DNA of 64,000 bases from Vombatus ursinus (Eukaryota; Chordata; Mammalia; Diprotodontia; Vombatidae). Under the pieces are notes generated by a model that worked only from the letters and a program-made list of their open reading frames with translations, had not been told where the DNA came from and ran no database searches. Position 1 is the first letter of the stretch, and each line of letters opens with the position of its first letter. Location of the stretch: positions 21,997,903-22,061,902 of the forward strand of contig NW_020954569.1 in the NCBI RefSeq assembly GCF_900497805.2. Direction: 5' to 3'. The position numbers and the translations under genes are program-made. This document shows, piece after piece, positions 1 to 11,959 of this stretch.

Positions 1-105
1 TCAACTTAGAGTTGAAGAAACCTAAACTGATCTCAGTTGGGTGACTTGCCCAGAGTCACAAAGTTGGAAGTGTCTGACAGAATGACCAGGTTGAGAACTT
101 CCAGT
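1..105 (-). repeat. MIR/CORE-type SINE, truncated
   Basis: The stretch GGGTGACTTGCCCAGAGTC followed by AGTGTCTGACAG is the reverse complement of the conserved SINE core (GTGACCCTGGGCAAGTCAC) found in MIR-type and marsupial SINEs. The rest has decayed, and the copy runs off the window edge. The exact subfamily cannot be read by eye. Confidence 0.7.
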
Positions 106-146
106 TAAAACACAAAACAAAACAAACAAACAAACAAAACCACAAA
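104..146. repeat. A-rich (CAAA)n simple repeat
   Basis: A short run of AAAAC/AAAC units. It may be the degraded poly-A tail of a lost plus-strand retroposon. The adjacent minus-strand SINE would carry its own tail on the other side. Confidence 0.7.
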
Positions 147-1774
147 CTACCTTGATGATATTACATAATCTGTTTCCTCTGGCTCAAGGCCCTACTGAGT
201 TTCCTATGAACCCAAGGTCATTTAAATTCAGTTTTCACCTCGCTAACAGACCGAATAGGAACCACATGTTGAATTAACAAAATATTTAATCAGGGCAAAA
301 TTGAAAACTTGAGTAATAGAATGACTAATTTCAAGACATTGCTGAATAAATATGCTTTTGCCCTTGTTCCCACCAGAATATTCTGGGGAAACAACATCTC
401 TGAGATCAACACCTCTGAAGTCGTAATGGAAGGAAGTGAATATAGTTCAATATTTGGTGGAGTCAGATCAACGGTTGGCCAGCTTCACCCCTATAATGTG
501 TGGATCTCCTCAGTGTCCACTGGTCTTAATTCCTTTAAATAAATAAATGCTTTTAGTCTCTGTCTTTCCCCTCATGGGATCTCAGGAACATATCAAACTA
601 CTAGAGTCTTGGCCTTAACCACTTGAGACTTCAAATGATAGTTTTTCTACTTATTCCCCGAGTCCTTCTCATTATGCAGTCACTCAGTCCAAGAGAAATT
701 GATGGGAAATAGAATGCTGGGAACTTCTTCCAAATAACATTTATTCTCTTTGCTCTTGAAAAATTCAGTCGTTCCTGAGACTTGGACCCATGGGAAATGC
801 GACCATCTTCCTATTGGATGTACTCTGCTACATGTCATGGGCATGAAAAACAAAAACTGTCAGTGGAAGAGAAAAGAAATGAAAATTCATAAAACATTTG
901 AAACTTTGGATATGTTACCAGAAGATTTTTTTTTCAGGGTAAAGGAAGATTAAAAAAAAAAACAGAATTAAAGTATAAACTACAAATAGTCAGTGGGAAT
1001 CTTTAGCTTTGCTTGAACAAATCAACATCAATTCAATTCCATAATCATTTTCTCCTTGAAATTTCCTTATTTGCCTATTTCTTTAGCATAGGTTGCTAAT
1101 TACCTAAATTAGGATATAAAGTTTTAGAAATATGTTAACTAGAATAATCCTTCCTCAGACATACAAGTCAAAATATAAAGAAACTAGTCAACTATTCTTT
1201 AAATGTGTCCATCTGGAGGGAAAAAAAATTGGAAAATAGTTTCAAAAATACTTTTCTTGTACTAAAAGTAATTGATATTCATAATGTGTACTTTTTCTCA
1301 AAACCAATTTTCCAAATGGGTTTCAGGATTGAATAAGATCATTCTCAGTTTCAGATAAGCTTTAAATAAAAGCAAAGTTAAAACAATGAAAAATTTTGTT
1401 ACAAAGCTTACACTTGACTTTGAAAAAATTATTTTACTCCCACATGCTTAAAAAGAAATCTCAAATTACATAGTTATCACATTACCTATTAATTGTAAGC
1501 AACTTCATATTCTCCTTTGTTCTTAATTTATAACTCCAAGATACAGGGTTATTAGCAAATAAAATGAAATAAAATAACAACAATAATATTGCATATATAC
1601 CTTACCCCTCACCAGTGGTGTAATATACTAAATATATGAGGATGACAGCAGATACCTAGAGCTAACCAGGGCATGAACAAAAACTGTTTTCCATTCATAG
1701 GATGATAGATTAATAATTATAAGGACCTCTGAAACCACCCAGTTTAACTGCATCACTTCATAGAAATAATGACT
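147..1774. other. Unassigned AT-rich sequence
   Basis: I see no repeat family, RNA gene or credible coding region here. The two short open frames (309-542 and 750-953) lack recognisable domains and look like chance frames. Confidence 0.5.
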
Positions 1775-1852
1775 ATTATTATCAGTATTAATTATTCACT
1801 TAGCAAGTTGCCTGGCACATTGTAAGCACTGTATAAATGTTAGCTATAATGA
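1775..1852 (+). repeat. MIR SINE, 3' end
   Basis: The sequence resembles the MIR 3' region: a CTTAGCA-type start, then TGCCTGGCACATTGTAAGCAC, then an ATAAATGTTAGC-type end. Confidence 0.7.
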
Positions 1853-1985
1853 TAGATGGAGAAAATGAAGTTAAGTGATTTGCCTAATGACTTGTATGAT
1901 GTCATTTAGGTAGTAAATGTCCTAGGTGGAATATGACACCAAATCGTCTTACCTTAGAGTTAGTGTTCCTTCTACTGTGCTACCT
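1853..1985 (-). repeat. MIR SINE, decayed
   Basis: It contains a reverse-strand core (AAGTTAAGTGATTTGCCTAATG) and a diverged head. It directly abuts the plus-strand MIR end just before it, so two MIR copies lie in opposite orientation. Confidence 0.6.
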
Positions 1986-2094
1986 AATTCTAGACTACTA
2001 TCTCAATTACTCTAGACTACTATCTCAAAAAACATGTAGCTGTTTCTGTAGAGACCAGTTAATCAAATATGTATTCCACAGAATCATTCCTAGA

Positions 2095-2142
2095 AGGGAA
2101 AACAAAACAAAACAAAACAAACAAACAAACCAAAACAAATTA
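2095..2142. repeat. (CAAAA)n simple repeat
   Basis: AAAAC units followed by AAAC units. The length suggests a mutated poly-A tail, but no retroposon body is recognisable upstream. Confidence 0.7.
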
Positions 2143-2364
2143 TACCCCACTGAGGGAAAGAGTGCTTTTAAATATTTTCACATTTTTATAGTATGAGGAC
2201 TATTGGCTATCACTTTGTCTTTGTGACAGTGCCTGCCCAGGTAGGTAAAAATGAAAATACTCCTCATGATAATATACTCACACACATAAACAAGAGAAAT
2301 CCAGAAATTTGCAAATCTCAATTTGCCCAAGAAATCTGTATAAATCATAGGAAAAATAATATTT

Positions 2365-2520
2365 AGAGATCATTGAACCCAATCCCTTCATTTTACAGAG
2401 GAGAAAACTGAAGCCCAGAAGTCTTAAATGACCCCAAATATCAAATTGATATTAAATAACTGAAGCAGGAACCAAACTTTAGTCCTCTACCTGTAGACCC
2501 AGTATTATTTAAGCTACAAT
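2365..2520 (-). repeat. MIR SINE
   Basis: Reverse-strand MIR: TTTTACAGAGGAGAAAACTG, then GAAGCCCAGAAG, a decayed core, and a GGAACCAAACTTTAGTCCTC-type segment. Heavily diverged, so old. Confidence 0.75.
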
Positions 2521-2734
2521 CCTGAAAGGCGCATTAGAATATTCAAAACATTAAAGTATATTCAATCCATTAATAAGCATATGGTAATTGAAGTAACTCT
2601 TGACTTGGAGGGAGAAAACAAACACAAAAATAAACAAAATACCACAACTAGGTAATTTTATTTGGAGTGAGAAAACAAACAAAGAAAAAATAAATAAACA
2701 ACATTGGTAATAACCTCCTCAGTATTTTCTAGCA

Positions 2735-2885
2735 GAATGACTTTAAACTAATCCTTTAGTTTATCTGAATCTCATTTTTCTGACTTGTAAAATAAGGATT
2801 AAAAATACATGCTCTATCCAACTTACTGGGTTGCTGTGAGGATCAAATTAAATAATCATATAATAAAAGACTTTATAATCTTTCC
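2735..2885 (+). repeat. MIR SINE, 3' half
   Basis: TTCTGACTTGTAAAATAAGG followed by GTTGCTGTGAGGATCAAAT matches the MIR segment that normally reads CTCATCTGTAAAATGGGGAT, then TTGTGAGGATTAAATGAG. Confidence 0.75.
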
Positions 2886-3184
2886 TCAAACCCTGTTCCT
2901 TTTTCTGACTTCACTCAAAAAGTTAGGGGTACTGTCATTCACCTAGTTCTCCATTTTCAAACTGTTGGCATTATTTTTTTCATTATTATCTTCTTTTCAC
3001 TTTATATCAAATTAGTTTCCAAATACTATTAATGCTATTTAAGCAATAAATATATATCTTTGTCATGAGTCCTTAGAGAAATGATTATTAATAAATAACC
3101 CATAATTTATGGAGATCCAGAGTTTTCCCCTTCTTCTAAAGTTCTGATTTCAAAAAGTTCAGTCTTTTGAAGAACATTATTGAT

Positions 3185-3585
3185 AATGAGATTGGACTAA
3201 CTTCCTTGTTTAAGACTCCACCCTCATGGAATAGCCTTTATGTTCTTTTCAGGCTTGGGTGGGGCATTTTTCTTTGAATAGATGACCCAAGGCTGGGGAT
3301 GGTCTGGTTTATATAGAGATAGCTTCTCTGTCTGAGGGTGACATGATGTCACTCTCAGCTGCTCATTTTAATATAGTCTACCTTCCATTGTGTTAACCAA
3401 TCAGAGTTGGCAGCTTCTCTTTTACCAAAAGAATGCCCTGAGCCTGGCCCCATGATTGTCTTTGGTCTAAGAGAGAAAGTCAAATGACCATCCTTTATTA
3501 ATAAGGTACTGGCCTTATTGATAAAATTATTAAATTATCCAGTAACTATGTCTCTCAAACCTTGTTAATTGCCACAGTCCCCCCT
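3185..3585 (+). repeat. Unclassified interspersed repeat, possibly a solo LTR
   Basis: The block has a CCAAT-type motif (ACCAATCAGAG) and a mixed GC-richer and AT-rich composition like some marsupial LTRs, and it could end in CA. I see no matching target duplication and no internal element, so this is a weak call. If it is an LTR, it is an old fossil. Confidence 0.2.
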
Positions 3586-4300
3586 TTCTGTTTGTCTATT
3601 TCTGTTGCCACTGCTCCCCTAGTTTAAAACTGCTTTACTGACTATATGGATTATTGTAATAGCCTACCCTTGAACCAAACAAAAAAAAATCTTTTAAACA
3701 TCTCTAATATCTAAATTCCTTATATATTGAATTACAGAACCTCAGATGAAATCAGTGACACCTTCTATAATATTAAGGAATCATAAACCTAGTCATATGA
3801 TTCTTCCCCAAAATCTTAGTGACTCTCCATTGCTTCATTTTATTAATGAAATCCATTCTCCTTTGCATGGTATCAAAGGTCCTTCAAAATCTGCTACCTG
3901 TCAGCTTTTCCAATTTTATTTCAACCAATTGCTTCCTTGTTAATTAGTTAATTTGGACTACTTCTCATCTGCTATATACTCTCTACATTTTCCCAGCACT
4001 AAACCTTTATTCATATTTTTTTTCCTATGCTTGGAAAGTTTTCCCCTAATATCTATTTTCTGAATGTCCCCTAAAGTATAATTCAAATGCTACCTCATGA
4101 CTTTTTCTTTTATTGCACTTTTATTGCTTTTCTTTTATACATTAGCATGTGCTATTTTGAATGAAAATTTTTGTGCATCATAGCCACCACTAGATTGTTA
4201 AGTTCCAGGTTTTTTCTAAAATTTGCATGTCTTCTGGTGTCTAGCACAGAGTTTTGTATCCTGGACATTGTTATTAGATGTGAATTAAGAATGTATTGGT
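3586..4300 (+). repeat. L2 LINE, ORF2 end and 3' UTR
   Basis: The block follows the sense L2 3' region. TGGATTATTGTAATAGCCTA encodes the DYCNSL motif at the end of reverse transcriptase. Next come the CATTGCTTC-type and CATGGTATCAAAGGTCCTTC segments, then a GTCTAGCACAGAG 3' UTR segment. Many indels have destroyed the frame. This is an ancient, inactive copy. Confidence 0.75.
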
Positions 4301-4935
4301 TTAAACAGTAATTAAGGTCTGTTCCAAAGGAAATTTCTTCAATGCTGTGTTGTTCATGGAAATGTGTTTGCAATTAAAACTACAATAAAATATGGAATAA
4401 TAATAGTTATGATGTTCTTGTTCCTTATTCAACTGGAAATTTATAATTCCACAGTTGTCTAGCCCAGATTTCAGCATCTTCTCAATAAGAACTCCAGAAA
4501 ACTAGAGTGACCTGATCAATATTATTGGAGTTTTAACAAATGTCTGCTAATATCAGACTCATTTCTGTCTATGGTGTTTATTTTGATCTATTCATCTAGT
4601 AATTCTATCTAAAAACAACATGAAGTTAATTTGGTATGACATATAGTAAAGGTTTTGTTTTTTTATGGTTTTTTTTTTTTCAGGAAAATACACAAGTAGA
4701 AGAAGAGTGAAGCATTTTAAGGGGAGCTGTGTTTCCCTTTAATGGGTACTAAAATGTAATACATACAAGGAGGTAATCAGTCTGAGCAAAATCATTAGTA
4801 GAAAGTACAATTCTAGGCAATAGGTACAAGGAGCAGCCTCATTTCCAAGGAGAATGAGCAATACAAATAGGATGGCCACTGGCCTTATAAGATAAGGTCT
4901 TTTGCCGTACACCTCCCCATGTACCCTTCTATCTA
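4301..4935. other. Unassigned sequence
   Basis: No recognisable repeat or gene, apart from T-runs near 4655-4682. Confidence 0.4.
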
Positions 4936-5300
4936 ACAACACTGGTCTCCTTTTTGTTTCTTAAACAAGATACTCCATCTACTAACTCAGTGCATTTTTC
5001 CCTTACTGCCCCCCAAGCATGGAATGCTCTCTTTCCTCATCTAGACACCTTGACTTCTCTGGCTTCCTTCAGGTCCCAATTAAATTTCCACTTTCTCCAG
5101 GAAACCTTTCTCAATCCCTATAGTGCCATTTCTCTATTGAGTATTCCCAATTTATAGTTATTTCCATGCTTTCTCCACCAATTAGACTGTGAACTCCTCA
5201 AGAATAAGGACTGTCTTTTACATTTCCTAGTATCCTTCGAACTTAGTACAATTCCTGGCACACAATTGATGTTTAATAAATGTTTATTGACTGTCTGCCT
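4936..5300 (+). pseudogene. L2 LINE, 3' end with ORF2 C-terminus
   Basis: An L2 3' end in sense orientation. The open frame 4954-5157 reads PPQAWNALFPHLDTLTSLAS then FRSQLNFHFLQETF, which matches the L2 ORF2 C-terminus (AWNxLP, then SFKSxLKTHLF-like). The 3' UTR follows with AGACTGTGAACTCCTCAAG, TTCCTGGCACACAATTGATG and TAATAAATGTTTATTGACTG. It is separate from the L2 piece that ends near 4300, because its 3' UTR repeats that one. Inactive. Confidence 0.85.
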
Positions 5301-5374
5301 AACTGGAAGGAACCCTCATGTGTTTTGAATGAGAGAATATATTCAGATTTGGGCATTAGGAATATCTCTTTGAC

Positions 5375-5545
5375 AGCTGATTAGAGGATGGATTACAGTC
5401 AGGCAGGGGGAGACGAGGCAGGGAGACCAGCAAGCAGGGTATTTTAATAGTACAGGCATGAAGTGAGGAAATCCTGAACCAGGGTTGTTGTAGTAAAGGA
5501 AGAGGATATACAAGACTTTCAATGATGCCCTGTGAACCAAAGAGT
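5375..5545 (-). repeat. L2 LINE fragment, antisense
   Basis: GAGGATGGATTACAG, GAGGCAGGGAGACCAGCAAG, TAGTACAGGCATGAAG and CCTGAACCAGGGTTG follow the antisense of L2 ORF2 around the region that in sense encodes the DYCNSLL end of reverse transcriptase. Confidence 0.75.
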
Positions 5546-5954
5546 GACCTCCAGGAATGTCTTTCTGGACCCAGGCCAAAGGAGATTGTCATGCAGCAGG
5601 CAGACATGCCACCTCTGGGAAGGAACTTGATCCTATGAGCCTTTTCTTCTGCCCTACCCCCACTGGAGGTGATCTAGGAAAGACTAAGCCCATGAGGTGT
5701 TGAGGGATATATCAGTATGTTTATTCTTGTGGTACTTTTGAAATAAATATCCCTTTGTAAAAGCTAATTGAATTTAAGAGATGTATCACAGTAAGGAGCT
5801 ATAGACAATATGAGAATACAAGTGCCATCATATGTGATGTAGGGGTTGGGAACTTTTTTCATGACCATACGGAAATCTGAGTAGGTAAGATTTTTGTAAG
5901 GAAGCAGAATATATTGAAAATGATTTTCATAATGAATACACAAATAATTTTCAT

Positions 5955-6018
5955 AGGAGTGTGGACTAGATGACTTTCTAAGCACCTTTCCAAATAGAAG
6001 ATAATATGATTCTATGAC
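5955..6018 (+). repeat. L3/CR1 LINE 3' tail
   Basis: GGACTAGATGACTTTCTAAG, then CACCTTTCCAAATAG and a TATGATTCTATGAC end, matches the L3/CR1 3' terminus (GGACTAGATGACCTC, then CTTCCAACTC, ending in ATTCTATGATTCT-like repeats). Only the tail is left. Confidence 0.6.
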
Positions 6019-6374
6019 ACTCAAGCCAACTCTATTGAGGTGCACTTTGTTTTCTTTTTAAAGCTGGACTGATTTGCATTTGAAAAGGATGAATTAAAAG
6101 CACTATTGAGCTATTCATGGCTAGCACAGGTGTTCTTCATAATTCCTTTGCATGGTGTCTGGATTTGGCTTACAGTAAATCACTTACAGCTCTGTTATAC
6201 ACCGCCCTAATCCCCTTTGGAGCAAAGGATGATAATCTTACTAGATTGTGGCCAACCATGTTGTCTTTTTTATGATCCATTTAGCTGGGCATTAAGGGAT
6301 GGGATGAATACTACCATTAGGAACAATTAGCATTGAATGTCAAATCTGTAGAAAACAAAGAATGTATATTGATA

Positions 6375-6560
6375 CTGTCTTCCAATGGCGTAAGCTTTAC
6401 AGCTCTCCAGTCACTTTCATGGCCATTATCTCACTTGATACTTACCTATGAAGGAGGGCAGGTATTATCACTCCCGTTTCTTAACTAATGCTCAGTTGCC
6501 TAAGGTCACAGAATTACTCTAATGCTCTTTCTGCTGAGCCACGTTGTTCCTTATTTTGTG
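6375..6560 (-). repeat. MIR SINE
   Basis: Reverse-strand MIR: CATTATCTCACTTGATACTT, GGGCAGGTATTATCACTCC, CTAAGGTCACAGA, and a TCTGCTGAGCCACG head segment. Confidence 0.75.
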
Positions 6561-7549
6561 TATTAACAAGAACAACAATTTCATTTAGCTATGATAATTG
6601 ACTAGAATTTCACAGCGCTTCTAGTTTCTCTACCAAAGAGTCTATCTACATGGTCTATATACTCTTTATAGCCACAATCCCAAAAATATTTTTCTAAGCA
6701 ATTTTTTTGTATTTCATATTTCTTCTTGAGAATAGCTGGGGAGAGGGGAAGGGATGAAGGAAAATATCCAAGGGGAGGAGGGAAAGGGGATTCAATACAG
6801 AGGCATAGTGAATAATCTAAATCTCTAAATTGTCATCCCCAGGCATCAGGCAGCATTGAAGTTGATATATGATGATAAGAAGTTTTGCAGAGTACGTTTT
6901 GGTTAGCTAGTCCTCCCCATTAGCAGGGGAAGCTGTGCTGTATAGCCTAAAGTCCCCAAGGAGGGGAAGATTTTGAAGATGTTGAGTCATGTCCATTTCC
7001 CTATCATTGTTTTTGTAATCTCTTTTCCATTGAGTTGAACAGAAGCTCTATTATAGGAGTAATAATAGTAATAATATCAAACATGAGGTTACTTCCTACA
7101 CCACTCACTCATGGCCAATTATTTTTATGTGTTTTTTTTTTCTGAAAGCCATACAGAGAGGTAGGATGGTTTATATTCATTTCTAGAAGATGAAAGGAGG
7201 TTCCAAAATGGATTTAAATAACTATACATTTAATTCAGGTAAGTTCTGGTTATTATCAAAATAGTACAAACATTTGTAACTCTTAGTTATTGAAATCTAC
7301 AAGTCACAAAATCACTTGAAAACACTTGAAAAGGTAGAAATATTTGGTTTTCTCTCAGCCTATGGTCACAACATAACTCTGAAAGGGATTATGAAGTATT
7401 GATTGTCATAAAGTCCCGTGTTCATCTGTGTTTGATAAAGTATTTATTATTAATAAATTTTCTGAATGGTTAGCTAACACGAAAACATATGGTAGAAGTT
7501 CTTATAAATGTATATACTATATGAAACAGTGTATGAGAATATGAAAAGC
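6561..7549. other. Unassigned AT-rich sequence
   Basis: A purine-rich patch lies at about 6735-6800. I see no repeat family or gene. Confidence 0.4.
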
Positions 7550-7700
7550 AGAGTGGTGTAGTGACCAGAGCACAGATCTTCAAATCAGAAAGACATGAAT
7601 TCAAACATTGCCCCTGACACATGTTGTCCTGCTTTTGTGTCCCTGGGCAGTCACTTAAATACTGAAAGTTCTGGGTGATCTTCCAAGCCTATCAGTAGCA
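7550..7700 (+). repeat. MIR/CORE-type SINE
   Basis: The tRNA-related head is GCAGAGTGGTGTAGTGACCA then GAGCACAGATCTTCAAATCAG. It is followed by GACATGAATTCAAACATTGC and a diverged core (TTTTGTGTCCCTGGGCAGTCAC). Confidence 0.7.
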
Positions 7701-8634
7701 GCTCAGGTGCAGGTAAGCAATTGTAAAAGGAGTTTTATACCAAAAAAAATCACACACACTCCCTTCTAAGCTGCACATATGTTTATTTAATTTCTCTAAA
7801 ATGAAATGTATAGGCTATCTGTTTCAGTATTTTTATTAAATTTATTGAATTATTGATGTGAAAAGTTTTCTTTATAATTCTGTTTTGCAACTTGAATTTT
7901 AATAGAATTATGAGTGTTAAACTTTTATCATGATTTTCTATAACATCAAGTATTTCTAGTTATTGTCATTTGAGCAGAAAATATCTGCCTTCTGTCACTA
8001 TTACCACTAATTACCCTGCTACACTGATAGGGCCTTGAAGCATTTCAGAAAATAATGATTTGTTCTTTTAATAGAAAATAGAACTAGTTATTAGGTATTG
8101 ATTTTTATGTTTTTAATTATAAATTAGTGGTAAATAGTCACCTGTGTTCTTAATGACCAACTTTTTTTTTATCCACATAATACAGGAGAAATATATTATA
8201 TGCATATGCTTTCATTAATAACTTCTAAAGAAAAATACAAGAAATGAAGCATAACTATGTAATGAACAGGGATCTTTGTAAATAGGTTTTGTTTATATAA
8301 AAATGAATTATCACATGCTCAACTTGTTTCATTTCACATAATGATTCAAATAATGATTCATTGTAGAAGGATTTTGTATCCAATTAGTTTGCTAATGAAA
8401 AAATGCCAGTTGTTAAAGACTGAAACTCCTGCATAATTATCTGATAAAAAGTACAGAAAGATATAAACTAATAGAAAACAATCTTTTCTGAGAATTATAA
8501 ATGGCATTAGAAAAAAAGATACATATACCTATAAATACATTTGTACATTTATTCATTTATTTGTTTGTTTGCTTTTTTATTTACATAAGAATCATGAGTT
8601 TTTTTCAGGTTAGCTTCCTTTTACTGTGGGTAGT
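7701..8634. other. Unassigned AT-rich sequence
   Basis: No recognisable feature. There is a T/G-rich patch near 8550-8580. Confidence 0.4.
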
Positions 8635-8850
8635 GGTAGGTAATATAATATAGTAGAATGATCAGAGGATTAAGTTATAAAAGAGGTGAGTTCAAAGCTT
8701 GTCTCTGCTACTAAATGATAAGGACAATACTTTCTGAACCTTAGTTTGCTGTTCTAAAATATGGGAACATTACCAGTAGCAATACATCTCTGATTTGGTT
8801 GTAGAGAAGAACATGGTATGTATATGAGCATTTTAAAATTATACTAGGAA
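8635..8850 (+). repeat. MIR SINE, decayed
   Basis: ATAGTAGAATGATCAGAGGA, GTGAGTTCAAAGCTTGTCTC, CTGAACCTTAGTTTGCTGTT and AAATATGGGAACATTACCAG preserve the order of MIR segments. Confidence 0.6.
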
Positions 8851-9204
8851 AAATTAGGTATTTCCTCCAGCCCCAATTACTAACTATTCTTCCTCTTGCT
8901 GCACTACCCCAGACCTGTATTATCACAGTCTTACAGTGACATCCTAATTAGCCTTTTATCAGGTGAGTATAGAGTCTGGCCCTTCTTTTAGCTGATCAGG
9001 ATCCCCTAGAATTGATAATGGTCATGAACATCCAGGTGTAAAGGTGAGACATCTATTTAGTGGGAAATCTCCAGAGCCCATAGGCCCAGCTGTGGCTTAT
9101 ATTGTTGTATTTATGATTCTTTATGTTGTCATCGTATTGATATTGGGAGCCAAGAAGCTAGAGAAATATAAGGAAATATGAGGAAATATCTGGAACTGGT
9201 GAAG

Positions 9205-9390
9205 AGATGTAAGGTGGCTAGGACTTGTGGTCAGGAAGATGTGGGTTTAAACACTTTCAAACAGTTACCAGCTGTGTAATATGAGGAAAGTCACTTAAAC
9301 ACCCTGTCCCTCAGTTTCCTCATCTGTAAAATCAATGATTGAATTTAGGGACAGCTAAAATTCTTTTCAACTATGACACAATGATCTATC
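9205..9390 (+). repeat. MIR/CORE-type SINE
   Basis: TAAGGTGGCTAGGACTTGTG, GGTCAGGAAGATGTGGGTT, TACCAGCTGTGTAATATGAG and CAGTTTCCTCATCTGTAAAAT follow the plus-strand SINE order from head to 3' half. Confidence 0.75.
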
Positions 9391-9401
9391 TAGAAAATTG
9401 A

Positions 9402-9508
9402 ATTTTCACTTGACACTTATTTACTAGCTGTGTGACCCTGGGCAAGTCACTTAACCCCAATTGCCTCACCAAAAAAAAAAAAAGAAAAGAAAAGAAGAGA
9501 AAAGAAAA
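9402..9508 (+). repeat. Short tRNA-derived SINE, 5'-truncated, with target duplication
   Basis: TTACTAGCTGTGTGACCCTG, then GGCAAGTCACTTAACCCCAA and TTGCC, is the 3' part of the young marsupial SINE. It ends in a long A-rich tail with AAAAG units. A 10-bp exact repeat, AGAAAATTGA, lies at 9392-9401 and 9509-9518, which fits an L1-mobilised, 5'-truncated insertion. Confidence 0.8.
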
Positions 9509-9518
9509 GAAAATTGAC

Positions 9519-10239
9519 TGTCTTTTGATGAGATGGCTTTTGTTTGCTTCTATTTGTTATGTTGTGGTTAGAATGTGTTAACTGCAAATTAGGGGCAGCT
9601 CAGTAGATTACATTTATTATTTTACAAGAGGACAAGAGATAGGGATCGGATCTGTGATTTGATTGGTACAGGGAATTTCCAAAGAGTAAAACTCTTTCCT
9701 TCCATGTTTTTAACATAGGAAAAACAAACAAACAGCTAAAGGAGCAGATTTTTTTAAATAAAATTATTTCATTGAATTAAAGATTCTTTCTTTTATAATA
9801 ATGATTAAACATTAGATTATTAAAAGTGAGGGAGCTAATACAATAATAGTATAGTAATGCTACATTTTAGATTATTGCTAGTGTTCTACTGTGAGAAAAA
9901 TCAAAACCAACTTTACCTAAAATATTAATGAAATCATTTGTGCTATGTGATTATGCCAGAAGTAATCAGAATATATCAGTGTACAGATATAGTTTTCTCC
10001 ATTTTGAAAATGTAAGGGTCAGATGATAGCAGGTAAAAGTGAATCATGAATGTAATTATGGGTAAATGCTTGTTGAAATTAAATCCTCCTTCCCTCTTCA
10101 AGTACCATTAGAAATGCAATGGATGCCTTGAAATTCACTTCTAGTCATGAATCTCTAACTTGTTTGAGAGAACTGAACCATTAAACTGATCCCAAAACAC
10201 CTCTGGGGGGAAGGTAAATTTTTCATCGATGTGTACATT
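9519..10239. other. Mostly unassigned; SINE-like scrap near 9650-9700
   Basis: TCTGTGATTTGATTGGTACA then GGGAATTTCC resembles part of the long 3' extension seen in the SINE at 47245-47475. The rest is unassigned AT-rich DNA. Confidence 0.4.
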
Positions 10240-10495
10240 TTAAGGCTTCCTTGACTACAAAGGATCCTTATGTGCTAGAGTGAGGAGTTTGGACTTCATC
10301 CTATAGAAAGCTATTACCAGCAATTCTATTGGGAAATAATATGATAAGCTTGATACGTAGCACAGTTAATATGCCTACCAAGTTCATAGTGGTTGGAATT
10401 AAAAGGTTGGGGCAAGTAGACCTGCTAGGAGGCAACTAAAATAATCCAGCGGTGGAATGATACAGGAACTCACCAGGATGATAGCAGAGAAAGCT
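10240..10495 (-). repeat. L2 LINE fragment, antisense
   Basis: AGTGAGGAGTTTGGACTTCA, TCCTATAGAAAG, ATATGATAAGCTTGA, CTAGGAGGCAACTAAAATAA and TCCAGCGGTGGAATGAT track the antisense L2 ORF2/3' region with several deletions. Confidence 0.65.
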
Positions 10496-10519
10496 ATGAC
10501 CAAAGGATCACACACGTAG

Positions 10520-10680
10520 AACTGAGAAGGGAACCTAGTCCAAACCCTCACTGTACAGATGAGGAAGTGAAGCCTATAGAGGTGAAGTGACTTGTTCAAG
10601 GTGACGATAGAATTAAGTAGTAAAGCCGGACTTCAAACTCAGGGTATTTGATTCCAAATTCTGCATGATTTCCTGCAAGG
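10520..10680 (-). repeat. MIR SINE
   Basis: CTGTACAGATGAGGAAGTGA, AGCCTATAGAGGTGAAGTGA, CTTGTTCAAGGTGACGATAG and GGACTTCAAACTCAGGGTAT follow the reverse-strand MIR. Confidence 0.8.
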
Positions 10681-11037
10681 GTTATGCTGGTGAATGCTTA
10701 ACAACCGGCTTTCTCCCCTCAAAAATGTATACAATACACTCTTAAGCTTAATCTGCATTATTCACATTTTATCCATCACTTTCTTAAATCTAAACAATCA
10801 ACCAAATAATAAGCCTTGATTTGTAGCTTGTGGAGTTCTAAGATGTAAATACTAACACTGAACATGTAACCAACAGATCTTGTGAGTTTTTACAGCTGGC
10901 TCCAGAACATTCCCGAATGCCTGCCCCACACTGCTGCCATAAACAATGGACAAATATAATGAAATAGTGGAAGTTCACATGAACAACTGCCTAGTGTATA
11001 ATTAAATGTAAGAGGTTAAATAGTAGGAATTAGAATA

Positions 11038-11162
11038 AAATATATATTATATATGTATATGTATTTATGTATATGTGTGTATATATGTATATGTGTGTGT
11101 ATATCTATATGTGTGTGTATATATAATATACATATACATATATATATATATATATATATAGC
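11038..11162. repeat. (TA)n/(TG)n compound microsatellite
   Basis: Mixed TA and TATG/TGTG units over about 125 bp. The long frame on the opposite strand here (11016-11282) is a translation of this microsatellite, not a gene. Confidence 0.9.
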
Positions 11163-11959
11163 CTGAATGTCCAAAAGACTGATATGTGCCACTGACAGAA
11201 ATGGGAAAACAAAAAAGGTAATTTGACAGGAAGATGGTGTTTTGGGATGGCCTATGATGTAGATGATATTAAAATAGGCCATAAAAAGATTCAGGATTAC
11301 AGCTTAGGTGAGTTGTAGAGGTTAGTGACCCCATTTAGGAATAGAAGTGACAACCAAACTTATAGGACTGTTTTTGAGTAGGGATGTGTGTCTATACACA
11401 CATGTATATACAAACATATATGTATATATAGCATATGTGCTTATATAATCTATTAAATGAATATGCATTATATATCATATTTTTTTACAAACTATATATG
11501 TCCATCATAAAAAATAGGTTCTACTGTCTTTATACACCCAAGATTGCAAAATAGACATGGATAAAATACTTTAATGGAAATGTACATCCCTCCTTCTAAT
11601 TCAATAATTTCTTCCAGAACAATTTTCTAGCAATAAGGCTTCCAGTTATATTTTCAGATACTTCTTATCCTATTCTAAAAATATACATATATCTTTATAA
11701 TCTATATCCATAGCTTTATCCATGTATATGTATATCTATAGCTATATATTTATATTTATCTCTAAATGTATTGCTGGTGGACAATTTAATGGTGAGAAAG
11801 AATGCAAGAATTAAATTGGAATATACATATACAACCACAATAGGTCTTATCTTCTTATTTGTTTGCTTATTTTAATCTGACCTGTGATTTTATCACATTT
11901 AGGAATTTCTAATGAGTTCATTCCTGTTGAGGGAGATCTACATATTTTTTATAATTTAT
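11163..11959. other. Unassigned, with AT-rich low-complexity patches
   Basis: Degraded TA/CA microsatellite patches occur around 11390-11480 and 11680-11765. No gene or repeat family is recognised. Confidence 0.45.

Noticed and set aside
3185-3585. A confirmed endogenous retrovirus
   Set aside because: Only a CCAAT-type motif and composition hint at an LTR. There is no target duplication and no internal region, so it stays a weak, unclassified repeat call.
9411-9470. tRNA gene at SINE heads
   Set aside because: The short SINEs and MIRs have tRNA-derived heads with box-B-like GAGTTCAAAT segments, but none can form a complete cloverleaf and each continues into a SINE body.
11016-11282. A small open frame with His/Ile/Tyr repeats
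   Set aside because: It translates a TA/TG microsatellite. The frames at 48123-48338 and 55296-55493 were rejected for the same reason.
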